Source: Pseudomonas sp. UBA4194 (lineage in GTDB: Bacteria > Pseudomonadota > Gammaproteobacteria > Pseudomonadales > Pseudomonadaceae). Taken from it: a DNA stretch of 42,269 nucleotides. The position numbers and the translations under genes were made by a program. The stretch lies in NCBI RefSeq assembly GCF_002379585.1, contig NZ_DFUE01000084.1:43501-85769 (forward strand). Reading direction: 5' to 3'. The notes under the pieces were generated by a model. It saw only the letters and a list, made by a program, of their open reading frames with translations. It was not told the DNA's origin and made no database searches. Numbering within the stretch: position 1 is the first letter of the stretch; each line of letters starts with the position of its first letter. Shown piece by piece: positions 34,332 to 42,256 of this stretch.

Positions 34332-34353
34332 CGCCGGGCCACCAGGCCCGGCG
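34332..34353 (+). terminator. Strong intercistronic hairpin between the adhesin and exporter genes
   Basis: C-GCCGGGCC-ACCA-GGCCCGGC-G is a perfect 9-bp stem with a four-base loop, beginning 14 bases after the adhesin stop codon. No T-run follows, so it is more likely an mRNA-end stabiliser, processing site or partial terminator than a complete stop. A second hairpin (GCGCGCC 34369-34375 / GGCGCGC 34387-34393) lies downstream. Confidence 0.65.
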
Positions 34354-34421
34354 TCGATGCAGGAAGTTGCGCGCCAGGGATACGCGGGCGCGCCGTCAAG
34401 AACAGGAAGTGGGGGATAGGT

Positions 34422-35930
34422 TTGAAGTACACCTCGTTGGCAACACGTTTTTCCGCGGCCGCTCTGGCCCTGGCCATTGCCCCGCTGTACACCCTGCCCG
34501 CACAGGCAGCAGACAACCCGGAACCAGCACTCAAGAGCATCAGCCCTACGCGCCTGGAAACCCGGCCCGACAAACCACCACGCGGGTCGACGGGCAAGGC
34601 CCCGGCCCACGTCTCATCGACAAACCCAATCGGCGCGGGCCATGCCCGCGACACCGGCAACCCGGACGAGCCGCCGCCCCGATCGGAAAGCCAGTTGGGT
34701 CTCATGCAAGCCGTGCGCCTGGCCGTGGAATGGCACCCCAGCATCGGCGAAGCCATCGGCACCCTGTACCAACAGGGCGAGGGCATCAATGTGGCTCGGG
34801 CTGGCTACTATCCGCAGATCACTGGTGGCATCAGAGGTGGCTTCGACAGCGCCTACGACGGCAATGGCAGCAGTCAGGCCCTGAACATTTCTCTCAAGCA
34901 GATGCTCTACGATTTCGGCAAGGTCGACAGTGCGGTGGACGTGGCCAAGGCCCGTGTCGCGCGCAGCCAGGCCCAGGTGCTGCTCAACATCGATCAGGTC
35001 GCGCGCGACACCTCCTATGCCTATATCGAAGTGCAACGTTACGAGCGTCTGTTGGCGGTGGCTCGCGAGCAGATCAAGGGCATTGCCGGTATTTCCGACC
35101 TGGCGCGCCAACGCAGCGACATGGGGGCCGCTACCCGTTCCGACGTGGTCCAGGCCAAGTCCCGGGAAGACGGTGCCCGCGCCACGCTCCTGCAATACCA
35201 GGCGCTGTACAACCGCTGGCGGGCCAACCTGATCAACCTAGTGGGACGCGCCACCCCGTTCGATGTGAACGACGAGTTTCCGCAGACCTTGCAGACCTCC
35301 TGCGAAGCGGCCGAACCGGACATGAACGCCTTGCCGGGGATTCTGGTGGCGGATGCGCAACGCGTCGAAGCCCAGGCGACGATTCGTCAGGCGCGCGCCG
35401 AGGGCCTGCCGACCCTGTCCCTGGACCCGTCGCTGAACCAGTACCTGGACAGCAACTACAACAGCAACAACCCCAATATCGACCGCACCCAGGCCGGGAT
35501 CTTTCTCAACCTCAGCGTGCCGATCTACCAGGGTGGCGCCACCACCGCACGCACGGCCGCCGCCACCTATGCGCTGACCGCCGCCGATTCGGCGGAAGAC
35601 AACGCGCGCCTGCAGGCTCGCCAAGGCTTGTTCGAGGCCCAGGCGCAGACCGCCAGTCTGAACCGGCGCCTGAGCTCGCTGGAGTTTCGCCAGACCAGCA
35701 TTACCGAAGCGCGTGAGCTGTACGGTCAGCAATACCTGGAACTGGGCACGCGACCGTTGCTCGACTTGCTCAACGCCGAGCAGGAAATCCACCAGTCACG
35801 CTTCGACCTGGCCAATACCCAGGCCGACCTGCGCCGCCTGCAAGTCGATTGCCTGTACAGCACCGGTACCTTGCGCAGCGCTTATCAGATCGACCACAGC
35901 ACGATCCAGGGGGTTGAAATACTGCCATGA
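34422..35930 (+). CDS. TolC-family outer membrane protein of the adhesin type I secretion system
   Basis: A 502-residue outer-membrane channel protein. The N-terminus MKYTSLATRF, then a hydrophobic stretch and LPAQA-AD, is a good signal peptide with cleavage near residue 29. A proline-rich, low-complexity segment (about 30-95) precedes the TolC-like domain with its duplicated helices (LMQAVRLAVEWHPSIGEA, ARAGYYPQITGG, TQAGIFLNLSVPIYQGG, LLDLLNAEQEIHQSR). The start is TTG at 34422, with GGGGGA upstream; other in-frame starts lie far upstream in the adhesin end and would spoil the signal peptide. It overlaps the ABC gene by four bases. It should form the outer-membrane duct for the adhesin, like LapE, BapB or LapH. 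Confidence 0.9.
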   Translation: MKYTSLATRFSAAALALAIAPLYTLPAQAADNPEPALKSISPTRLETRPDKPPRGSTGKAPAHVSSTNPIGAGHARDTGNPDEPPPRSESQLGLMQAVRLAVEWHPSIGEAIGTLYQQGEGINVARAGYYPQITGGIRGGFDSAYDGNGSSQALNISLKQMLYDFGKVDSAVDVAKARVARSQAQVLLNIDQVARDTSYAYIEVQRYERLLAVAREQIKGIAGISDLARQRSDMGAATRSDVVQAKSREDGARATLLQYQALYNRWRANLINLVGRATPFDVNDEFPQTLQTSCEAAEPDMNALPGILVADAQRVEAQATIRQARAEGLPTLSLDPSLNQYLDSNYNSNNPNIDRTQAGIFLNLSVPIYQGGATTARTAAATYALTAADSAEDNARLQARQGLFEAQAQTASLNRRLSSLEFRQTSITEARELYGQQYLELGTRPLLDLLNAEQEIHQSRFDLANTQADLRRLQVDCLYSTGTLRSAYQIDHSTIQGVEILP

Positions 35931-38107
35931 CCGATGCCGTGAATGTCTCGCTGGACCCTGAATCGGTCCAGCCCAAGGAAACCTTTTCCCGTCAGGACTA
36001 CCGCGTCTGGCTCGATGCGATCCTGTCGGTGGCGCGACACTACCGGCTCGACTGCTCGGCCGAGAACGTACGTATTGCGTCGTTGCGGGCCAACGACTCC
36101 AGCGTCGAGGACGTGCTGCGGCAGATGGCCCGCCAGGCCGGCCTGACCATCAAGTTCGCCACCTACGATCCGACGACCCTGACCCAATGGCGCACCCCGC
36201 TGGTGGTGCAGATGCAGGACGGTCAGGTTGGGGTCATCCAGACCCTGGGCGAAGAGGACGAGGTGGGCATCGCCTACAGCGGCGATCAGGGCCTGCAGAG
36301 CAGCATCAGCCGTCAGCAATTGCTGGAAAACGCTCTGCGCACGGTGATTCTGCGACCGGCGCGGCCCATCAGTGACGTGCGCACCAACGACTACATCAAG
36401 CCCTACGACGAGCACTGGTTTCGCAAGATCGTGCTGCGCGACTTGCGGCCTTATGGCCATGTGATGCTGGCCTCGCTGGTGGCCAACATCCTGGGGCTGG
36501 GTGGGGTGCTGTTCTCCATGCAGGTGTACGACCGGGTGATTCCGGCGGAATCGCTGCCCACCCTGTACGTGTTGTTCGGCGGGGTGTTGCTGGCGATTTT
36601 CTTCGATTTCATCATGCGCCTGATGCGCATGAAGATCACCGACCTGCTGGGCAAGCGCGCCGATCTCAGGGTCAGCGACCTGGTCTTCGGCCATGCCCTG
36701 CGCCTGCGTAACTCGGCACGGCCCAAGTCCACCGGTTCGTTCATCTCACAGTTGCGCGAGCTGGAATCGCTGCGTGACCTGATCACCTCCAGCACGGCTA
36801 CGGCGCTGGCCGACCTGCCGTTCTTCCTGATCTTCCTGGTGGTGTTCTACCTGATCGGTGGCCCTCTGGTGCTGATTCCGCTGTTCGCGCTGGTGGCCAT
36901 GGTGGTGCCCGGGCTGATGGCGCAACGCAAGCTGGCGCGCCTGGCCAATAAATCGATGCGCGAATCGGCACTGCGCAATGCCATGCTGGTTGAAACCGTG
37001 CAGGGCATGGACGACATCAAGAGCCTGCAGGCCGAACAGCGCTTTCAGCAACAGTGGAATCACTACAACGCGGTGGCGGCCGACAGCAGCCTGCGCCTGC
37101 GCACGCTGACCAATGGCCTGGTGGCCTGGACCCAGAATGTACAGAGCGCGGTGTTCGCCATCGTCATCGTGTTCGGCGCTCCCATGGTGATTGCCGGTGA
37201 CCTGACCACCGGTAGCCTGGTGGCAGCTTCCATCCTGGCTTCGCGGATGATGGCGCCGGTCTCGCAACTCACCCACGTGCTGACTCGCTGGCAGCAGGCC
37301 AAGGTGGCGCTCGAAGGTCTCAACCGGCTGATGAAGATGCCGGTTGACCACCCCGAAGGCGCCCAGCGCGTGCATCTCCCTGTCATCACTGGCCGCTATG
37401 AACTCAAGCGTGCCGGCTTCAAGTACAGCGAAGAGGCGCGCACACCGGCCCTTACCGTCAACGACCTGACCATCGAGCCGGGCGAGCGCATTGCCGTGCT
37501 GGGGCGTAACGGCGCGGGCAAGTCGACCTTTCTTCAGGCGCTGGCGGGCTCGCTGGACCTGAGCAGCGGCAGCATCAGCCTGGATGGCGTGGCGCTGGGG
37601 CATATCGACCCGGCGGACGTGCGCCGCGACGTCGGCCTGTTGACCCAGAATTCCCGGCTGTTCCATGGCAGCCTGCGGGAGAACCTGATCATGGGCGCCG
37701 GGCAGGCGTCGGACCAGGAAATCATCGAGGCACTGGGTATCACCGGCGCGCTGGACTTCGTGCGGTCCTGCCCTACGGGCATGGATCACCTGATTCTGGA
37801 GGGTGGCCTGGGCCTGTCCGGCGGTCAGCGCCAGTCGCTGCTGCTGTCGCGCCTGCTGATTCGTCAGCCGCACATCCTGTTGCTGGACGAGCCGACCGCC
37901 TCGCTGGATGAAGTGACCGAGCGCAAGCTGATCCAGAATCTGGCGGCCTGGGGGCAGGGCCGCACGCTGATTATCGCTACCCACCGCACCAGCGTGCTGA
38001 GCATGGTGGATCGCATCATCGTGGTGGACAACGGCCAGGTGGTGATCGACGACACCAAGGATAACGCCATTGCCAAGCTGTCACGGCCAAAAGGCCAGGC
38101 ACAATAA
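35927..38107 (+). CDS. Type I secretion ABC permease/ATPase
   Basis: A 726-residue inner-membrane transporter. Residues about 20-145 resemble a peptidase-C39-like domain without the catalytic cysteine box, so it would bind but not cleave substrate, as in RTX and adhesin exporters. Membrane helices span about 175-435 (HVMLASLVANILGLGGVLF and others). The nucleotide-binding domain has Walker A GRNGAGKS (526-533), signature LSGGQ (630-634) and Walker B ILLLDEP (650-656), with the switch histidine in IIATHRTS. The start overlaps the TolC-like stop. The substrate is inferred to be the giant adhesin upstream. It is the equivalent of LapB, BapC or LapI-type proteins. Confidence 0.93.
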   Translation: MTDAVNVSLDPESVQPKETFSRQDYRVWLDAILSVARHYRLDCSAENVRIASLRANDSSVEDVLRQMARQAGLTIKFATYDPTTLTQWRTPLVVQMQDGQVGVIQTLGEEDEVGIAYSGDQGLQSSISRQQLLENALRTVILRPARPISDVRTNDYIKPYDEHWFRKIVLRDLRPYGHVMLASLVANILGLGGVLFSMQVYDRVIPAESLPTLYVLFGGVLLAIFFDFIMRLMRMKITDLLGKRADLRVSDLVFGHALRLRNSARPKSTGSFISQLRELESLRDLITSSTATALADLPFFLIFLVVFYLIGGPLVLIPLFALVAMVVPGLMAQRKLARLANKSMRESALRNAMLVETVQGMDDIKSLQAEQRFQQQWNHYNAVAADSSLRLRTLTNGLVAWTQNVQSAVFAIVIVFGAPMVIAGDLTTGSLVAASILASRMMAPVSQLTHVLTRWQQAKVALEGLNRLMKMPVDHPEGAQRVHLPVITGRYELKRAGFKYSEEARTPALTVNDLTIEPGERIAVLGRNGAGKSTFLQALAGSLDLSSGSISLDGVALGHIDPADVRRDVGLLTQNSRLFHGSLRENLIMGAGQASDQEIIEALGITGALDFVRSCPTGMDHLILEGGLGLSGGQRQSLLLSRLLIRQPHILLLDEPTASLDEVTERKLIQNLAAWGQGRTLIIATHRTSVLSMVDRIIVVDNGQVVIDDTKDNAIAKLSRPKGQAQ

Positions 38108-38121
38108 AGGAGGGCAGGGAT

Positions 38122-39369
38122 ATGGACGCAGGCAAAGGTATCAAGGTGCTGGGTGCCAGCGAATTCAAGCGCATTCCGCTGCTCGAAGACGGCGCGCCGG
38201 GGCAGTCCCATTACCAGGACGGCGTCGACGACTCCACGGTGGTGCGTGCCACCCGCGTGGTGTGGGCGGCGGTGATCATGCTGTTGGCGTTCTTCGTGTG
38301 GGCGTTCTTCTTCGAAGTGGTCGAGGTGTCGACGGGCACCGGCAAAGTCGTACCCAGCTCCCGCGAGCAGGTGATCCAATCCCTTGAAGGCGGCATCGTG
38401 GCACAGATGAACGTGACCGAAGGGGCGATCGTCGAGCGCGATCAGGTGCTGGCGCAACTGGACCCGACCAAGACCGAGTCCAATTTCGGCGAGAGCGCGG
38501 CCAAGTACCGGGCGACCCTGGCCAGTGTCGCGCGCCTGCAGTCGGAGGTCGGGCTCAAGCCCCTGGCGTTCCCGGCCGAACTCAAGGCCTACCCGGAGCT
38601 GATCAGGGCCGAGACCGAGCTGTACAACGTACGGCGTCGCGGGCTGGATGACTCCCTGTCAGGCATCAACGAGTCCTTGCGCCTGGTGCGCAGCGAGCTG
38701 CAGATCACCGAGAACCTGGCCAAGACCGGTGCCGCCAGCCGAGTCGAGGTACTGCGCCTGAACCGCCAGCGTTCGGAGCTGGAACTAAAACTCACCGGGG
38801 CGCGCTCGGACTACATGGTGCGCGCCCGGGAAGAGTTGGCCAAAGCCAACGCCGATGTCGAAACCCTCGTGGCGGTGCTCAAGGGAAGGTCCGATTCGGT
38901 GTCGCGGCTGACCTTGCGCTCCCCGGTGCGAGGCATCGTCAAGGACATCGAGGTGACCACCATCGGCGGCGTGGTGCCGCCCAACGGCCAGTTGATGCAG
39001 ATCGTGCCGCTGGATGATCGGTTGTTGATCGAGGCGCGGATTTCGCCGCGGGACATCGCGTTCATTCACCCGGACCAGGCCGCCAAGGTCAAGATCACTG
39101 CCTACGACTATTCGATCTACGGTGGGCTGGATGGCAAGGTGGTGACGATTTCGCCGGACACCATCCAGGATGAGGTCAAGCCTGAGGTGTTTTACTACCG
39201 GGTGTTCATCCGTACCGATTCCGACTCGCTGGAAAACAAGGCGGGCAAGAAATTCGCCATCGTGCCGGGGATGATCGCGACGGTGGATATCACGACGGGG
39301 CACAAGACGGTGCTGGATTATCTGATCAAACCGTTGAACAGGGCCAAGGAGGCATTGCGGGAGAGGTAG
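38122..39369 (+). CDS. HlyD-family periplasmic adaptor of the type I secretion system
   Basis: A 415-residue membrane fusion protein linking the ABC transporter to the TolC-like duct. There is a short cytoplasmic N-terminus and one membrane helix at about 45-65 (VVWAAVIMLLAFFVWAFFFEVV). A lipoyl/barrel-sandwich half follows (SLEGGIVAQMNVTEGAIVERDQVLAQLD), then coiled-coil helices (about 130-255) and the second half (LRSPVRGIVKDIEVTTIGGV). The last residues hold the typical HlyD end (VPGMIATVDITTGHKTVLDYLIKPL). AAAGGAGGG upstream of the ATG is a very strong ribosome site. It is the last gene of the exporter operon, 14 bases after the ABC gene, and is followed by a palindromic repeat. Confidence 0.93.
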   Translation: MDAGKGIKVLGASEFKRIPLLEDGAPGQSHYQDGVDDSTVVRATRVVWAAVIMLLAFFVWAFFFEVVEVSTGTGKVVPSSREQVIQSLEGGIVAQMNVTEGAIVERDQVLAQLDPTKTESNFGESAAKYRATLASVARLQSEVGLKPLAFPAELKAYPELIRAETELYNVRRRGLDDSLSGINESLRLVRSELQITENLAKTGAASRVEVLRLNRQRSELELKLTGARSDYMVRAREELAKANADVETLVAVLKGRSDSVSRLTLRSPVRGIVKDIEVTTIGGVVPPNGQLMQIVPLDDRLLIEARISPRDIAFIHPDQAAKVKITAYDYSIYGGLDGKVVTISPDTIQDEVKPEVFYYRVFIRTDSDSLENKAGKKFAIVPGMIATVDITTGHKTVLDYLIKPLNRAKEALRER

Positions 39370-39400
39370 GAGAGGGGCGGTAAGCGGTGTTCCTTTAGCG

Positions 39401-39440
39401 CCCTCTCCCTTGGGGGAGAGGGCTGGGGTGAGGGGCCCTT
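39401..39440. repeat. Palindromic intergenic repeat at the end of the secretion operon
   Basis: CCCTCTCCCTTGGGGGAGAG followed by GGCTGGGGTGAGGGGCCCTT. It is the same element as at 9777, 10456 and 14941. It lies between the convergent HlyD gene and the first regulator gene, where it could end transcription on both sides. Confidence 0.75.
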
Positions 39441-39473
39441 GACCTCATGACCCAAACGTTCATCTGAAGCCGT

Positions 39474-39863
39474 TCAGCAATACGCCGAGCGCACCACCTG
39501 AGTCAGGCAATACCCTCGATTCCTCACCGAACGAATCAACCTTTCCCCCGAACTGCAGGCGGCAAACTTGCTCTGCAAACGGCTGAGGGACATTTCCAGT
39601 CCGTTATAACCCTGAGGGTCTTTGCCGAGCCCGACGATCAAGGCTTCCTTGCTCATCACCCGATCGTGGCTGAACGCCAGAAGCCCGATCACCGTGCATT
39701 CCATACGCGTCAGCGCTACGTGAATGCCGTTCTGGGTCAAGGTGCGATCGATGTCGTTGAACCACCAGACGCCGCGGGCGTGGTGGGTGTCGGGTGGGGT
39801 GTGCTGGTTGACGAAGTCTTGAGTAAGCACAAACGAATAACGACTGCCGAGGTCCGTGGGCAT
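39474..39863 (-). CDS. Stand-alone winged-helix DNA-binding protein (OmpR/Trans_Reg_C type)
   Basis: A 129-residue protein that is essentially only the OmpR-type winged helix. A short N-terminus precedes the domain at about 35-125: HVALTRMECTVIGLLAFSHDRVMSKEALIVGL, a recognition-helix region GLEMSLSRLQSKFA, and a beta-wing RSVRNRGYCLTQV. There is no receiver domain, so it cannot be phosphorylated in the usual way. AAGGAA seven bases upstream of the ATG supports the start. A perfect 10-bp inverted repeat overlaps this leader (39874-39917). It lies head-to-tail with a second regulator (39973-40701) and faces the adhesin exporter genes. A role in adhesin control is inferred only from position. 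Confidence 0.8.
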   Translation of the reverse strand: MPTDLGSRYSFVLTQDFVNQHTPPDTHHARGVWWFNDIDRTLTQNGIHVALTRMECTVIGLLAFSHDRVMSKEALIVGLGKDPQGYNGLEMSLSRLQSKFAACSSGERLIRSVRNRGYCLTQVVRSAYC

Positions 39864-39873
39864 AGAAGCGTTC

Positions 39874-39917
39874 CTTCAATTCAACTTGGGTGGATCCAAT
39901 CGCCTGCTGAATTGAAG
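39874..39917. promoter_or_regulatory. Perfect 10-bp inverted repeat in the leader of the winged-helix gene
   Basis: CTTCAATTCA (39874-39883) and TGAATTGAAG (39908-39917) are exact reverse complements 24 bases apart (about 34 bp arm to arm, near three helical turns). The left arm overlaps the Shine-Dalgarno of the 39863 gene. This fits an operator, perhaps autoregulatory, for one of the two neighbouring winged-helix proteins. Confidence 0.55.
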
Positions 39918-39972
39918 ATTAGTAATGGAATGTAAAAATGCCAACGTCCGCCCGTCTGGTGAAAACGGATTT

Positions 39973-40701
39973 TCAGCTACGCAACGCAATGGGCGCCGTC
40001 GCGATGCTGCCGCGGGTCAGGCGGTAGCCTGCGCCGCGTACATTTTGAATCACATTGATGGCAAACGCTTTGCGGATCGCGTTGCGCAGACGACTGAAAA
40101 ATTTCTCCATGACCCGCATGTCGTAGCTGCGCGCGTTGAGCCCCAGAGGAACGGCCAGGTCGTCGAAGCTCATCAGGTGACCGGGGGCGTACAGCAATGC
40201 CAGCAGCGTTTGCACCTGCACGAAGGTCAGATCCAGGCGTTGATCGGCGTTTTGCAGGCACAGTCGCGCAGGGTCCAGTACGGGGGGGTCGAGATTCCAG
40301 TAGTCCGGGTTCTGGAACAGCTGCAGATAGAACGTTGCCCGCTCCGCGGTGGCGCTGGGCACACGCAGCACGTGGTCAGCCCCGGCATGCACGATGTGCT
40401 GGCGGGTGGAGGCGTCGATGCTGCCGATCAGCATCACCATGACGCTCGACCAGCTGTTGGCGAGGCGAATATGCCGTACCCAGTCGCTCACCTGCTCGCG
40501 CGCCGCACGCGGCGCCTGGAGCAGGATCACCTTGTGATGGCTTGGTACGAGCTGTCCGGCCAGGTCCGCCAAGGCCCCAGCGTCTACCGGCAGTGCCAAG
40601 GGTTGTAGCCACTGTTCCAGGAGGCGCGCGCCATCCGGATCGCTGGACAGCATCAGCAGGCGTGGTTCGAGGGCAAGCAGAAGTGCGGGTGGAACATCCA
40701 T
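39973..40701 (-). CDS. Winged-helix regulator with degenerate receiver domain
   Basis: A 242-residue protein built like an OmpR-class response regulator. The receiver-like N-terminal half (about 10-115) is followed by a winged helix (about 150-232: LDLTFVQVQTLLALLYAPGHLMSFDDLAVPLG, YDMRVMEKFFSRLRNAIRKAF, VRGAGYRL). In the receiver the phosphate-accepting Asp is missing (VILLQAP where LLD is expected). The lysine of the K-P pair is also replaced (LRVPSA), so it is a pseudo-receiver and phosphorylation is unlikely. The ATG at 40701 has AAGGA eight bases upstream; a GTG six bases earlier is poorer. No histidine kinase is adjacent. Its DNA-binding half resembles the protein encoded at 39474-39863, so the two may be related or act together. 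Confidence 0.82.
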   Translation of the reverse strand: MDVPPALLLALEPRLLMLSSDPDGARLLEQWLQPLALPVDAGALADLAGQLVPSHHKVILLQAPRAAREQVSDWVRHIRLANSWSSVMVMLIGSIDASTRQHIVHAGADHVLRVPSATAERATFYLQLFQNPDYWNLDPPVLDPARLCLQNADQRLDLTFVQVQTLLALLYAPGHLMSFDDLAVPLGLNARSYDMRVMEKFFSRLRNAIRKAFAINVIQNVRGAGYRLTRGSIATAPIALRS

Positions 40702-40725
40702 GTGCACAATCCTTTGGTTCGCTGC

Positions 40726-40745
40726 CCAACCCTAGCACAGGTTGG
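40726..40745. promoter_or_regulatory. Inverted repeat between the regulator and glutamine-synthetase-like gene
   Basis: CCAACC (40726-40731) and GGTTGG (40740-40745) are perfect 6-base arms with an eight-base loop, in the divergent 199-base gap between the regulator (start 40701) and the gene at 40901. It could be an operator or leader structure. Support is modest. Confidence 0.35.
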
Positions 40746-40900
40746 ATCCAGACGCAGAGGCGTCGGGTCTGCACCCTGGCAGTGTCACCTGGGGTGCAGG
40801 AGTTTGGCGAAGTCCCACATCATGCGCTTGAAATCGCGAACGACGGTTGAGTATTTTGTACAGGTAGCCGCGTGCGGCAACCTCCAACAAGGACAGTGTC

Positions 40901-42244
40901 ATGAAGACCGAAGGCCGGCGTCCAGTCGCCGAGAGACTGGCGGGCATCAACGAGATCGAGTGCATCACCCCGGACCTCAACGGCGTGCCGCGGGGCAAGG
41001 TAATGACGGCCGAAGGATTCCTCGAAGGGCGGCGCCTGCAACTGGCCCGTGGCGTGTTGCTGCAGTGCATCATGGGCGGCTATCCGCCCAGCGAGTATTA
41101 CGGCAGCGATGACGGTGACGTGGCGCTGATCGCCGATCCCGCGCGGATCTTTCCTCTGCCCTGGAGCGATCAGCCTACTGCCCTGGCGATCTGCGATGCT
41201 CAGGAGCTGACAGGCGAACCCTCGTCGTTGTCGACCCGAGCCCTGCTCAAATCGGTGCTGGCTCGCTATGCCGAACGTGGCTGGACGCCGGTGGTGGCCA
41301 CGGAACTCGAGTTCTATGTGTTTGCCGCGAACGCCGACCCCAGCCAGCCGTTCCAGGCGCCGAAGGGGATCGATGGCCGCCGCGAAGATGGCAGCAGTGC
41401 CTTCAGTGTCAGTTCCAACAACGGCCTGCGGCCGTTCTTTGCCGAGGTGTATCGGTGCATGGCGGCGCTGGGGCTGCCCCGGGACACCTTCATGCACGAG
41501 ATGGGCGTGAGCCAGTTCGAGATCAATCTGCTGCACGGCGATCCGCTGTTGCTGGCCGACCAGACGCTGCTGTTCAAGCACTTGCTCAAGGAGGTAGCGC
41601 TCAAACATGGCTTGAGCGTGGTGTGCATGGCCAAGCCACTGGCCAGAGCCGCAGGCAGCTCGATGCATATTCATCAGAGCGTGGTCGAGCAGGGCACAGG
41701 TCGTAACGTGTTCAGCGACGAACGGGGCGAAGCCACAGATCTGTTCCGTCACTTCATTGGCGGGCAGCAGGCCGCCATGGCGCCCTTCACCGCGTTGTTC
41801 GCGCCCAACGTCAATTCTTACCAGCGCCTTTGCCATCCTTACGCGTCGCCGAACAATGCTTGCTGGTCCTATGACAATCGTAGCGCCGGGTTGCGGATTC
41901 CGGCCAGTACGCCTGACGCGCGACGGGTCGAAAACCGTTTGCCGGGTGCCGATGCCAACCCCTATCTGGCGATTGCCGCCAGCCTGGCGGCGGGGTTGCA
42001 TGGGATCGAGCAAGGGCTGGAGCCCTCGGCGCCGATGCAGGGTCAGATTCAGGTGCCGGAAGAATTGTCGTTGCCGTGTACCTTGCACGCGGCCTTGGAG
42101 CGTCTGAAACGCAGTGAGCTGGCCAGGGAACTGTTCGGTCATGAATTCATCGAAGGCTACGTTGCCACCAAGACCCTTGAACTGACCAGCTTCTACAACG
42201 AGATCACCCCTTGGGAACGCCGAGTACTGGCGGCCCAGGCTTGA
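40901..42244 (+). CDS. Glutamine synthetase family protein, gamma-glutamylpolyamine synthetase-like (PuuA/PauA/SpuI type)
   Basis: A 447-residue member of the glutamine synthetase family that is probably not GlnA. The beta-grasp N-terminus is followed by catalytic elements: metal-binding Glu135 and Glu137 (ELEFYV), Glu200 and Glu207 (HEMGVSQFEINL), His256 (HIHQS), NVNSYQRL (303-310), and NRSAGLRIPAS and RVENRLPGADANPYLAIAA (343-361). The YASPNNACWSYDNRSAGLRIP region resembles PuuA/PauA-type gamma-glutamyl-putrescine or -polyamine synthetases, which start polyamine degradation. Substrate is inferred. AAGGAC upstream of the ATG supports the start. No polyamine-degradation partner genes are visible, and the 3' neighbour lies outside the window. 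Confidence 0.85.
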   Translation: MKTEGRRPVAERLAGINEIECITPDLNGVPRGKVMTAEGFLEGRRLQLARGVLLQCIMGGYPPSEYYGSDDGDVALIADPARIFPLPWSDQPTALAICDAQELTGEPSSLSTRALLKSVLARYAERGWTPVVATELEFYVFAANADPSQPFQAPKGIDGRREDGSSAFSVSSNNGLRPFFAEVYRCMAALGLPRDTFMHEMGVSQFEINLLHGDPLLLADQTLLFKHLLKEVALKHGLSVVCMAKPLARAAGSSMHIHQSVVEQGTGRNVFSDERGEATDLFRHFIGGQQAAMAPFTALFAPNVNSYQRLCHPYASPNNACWSYDNRSAGLRIPASTPDARRVENRLPGADANPYLAIAASLAAGLHGIEQGLEPSAPMQGQIQVPEELSLPCTLHAALERLKRSELARELFGHEFIEGYVATKTLELTSFYNEITPWERRVLAAQA

Positions 42245-42256
42245 TCCGGCGGTGCT

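Noticed and set aside
31634..34789. A long open frame (about 1,050 codons) on the minus strand opposite the adhesin gene end, with similar frames at 25061-27061 and elsewhere in the array
   Set aside because: The high-GC, repetitive, Ala/Gly/Thr/Val-rich coding strand leaves its complementary frame without stops. The antisense proteins are low-complexity (rich in Arg, Gly, His) with no domains or ribosome sites.
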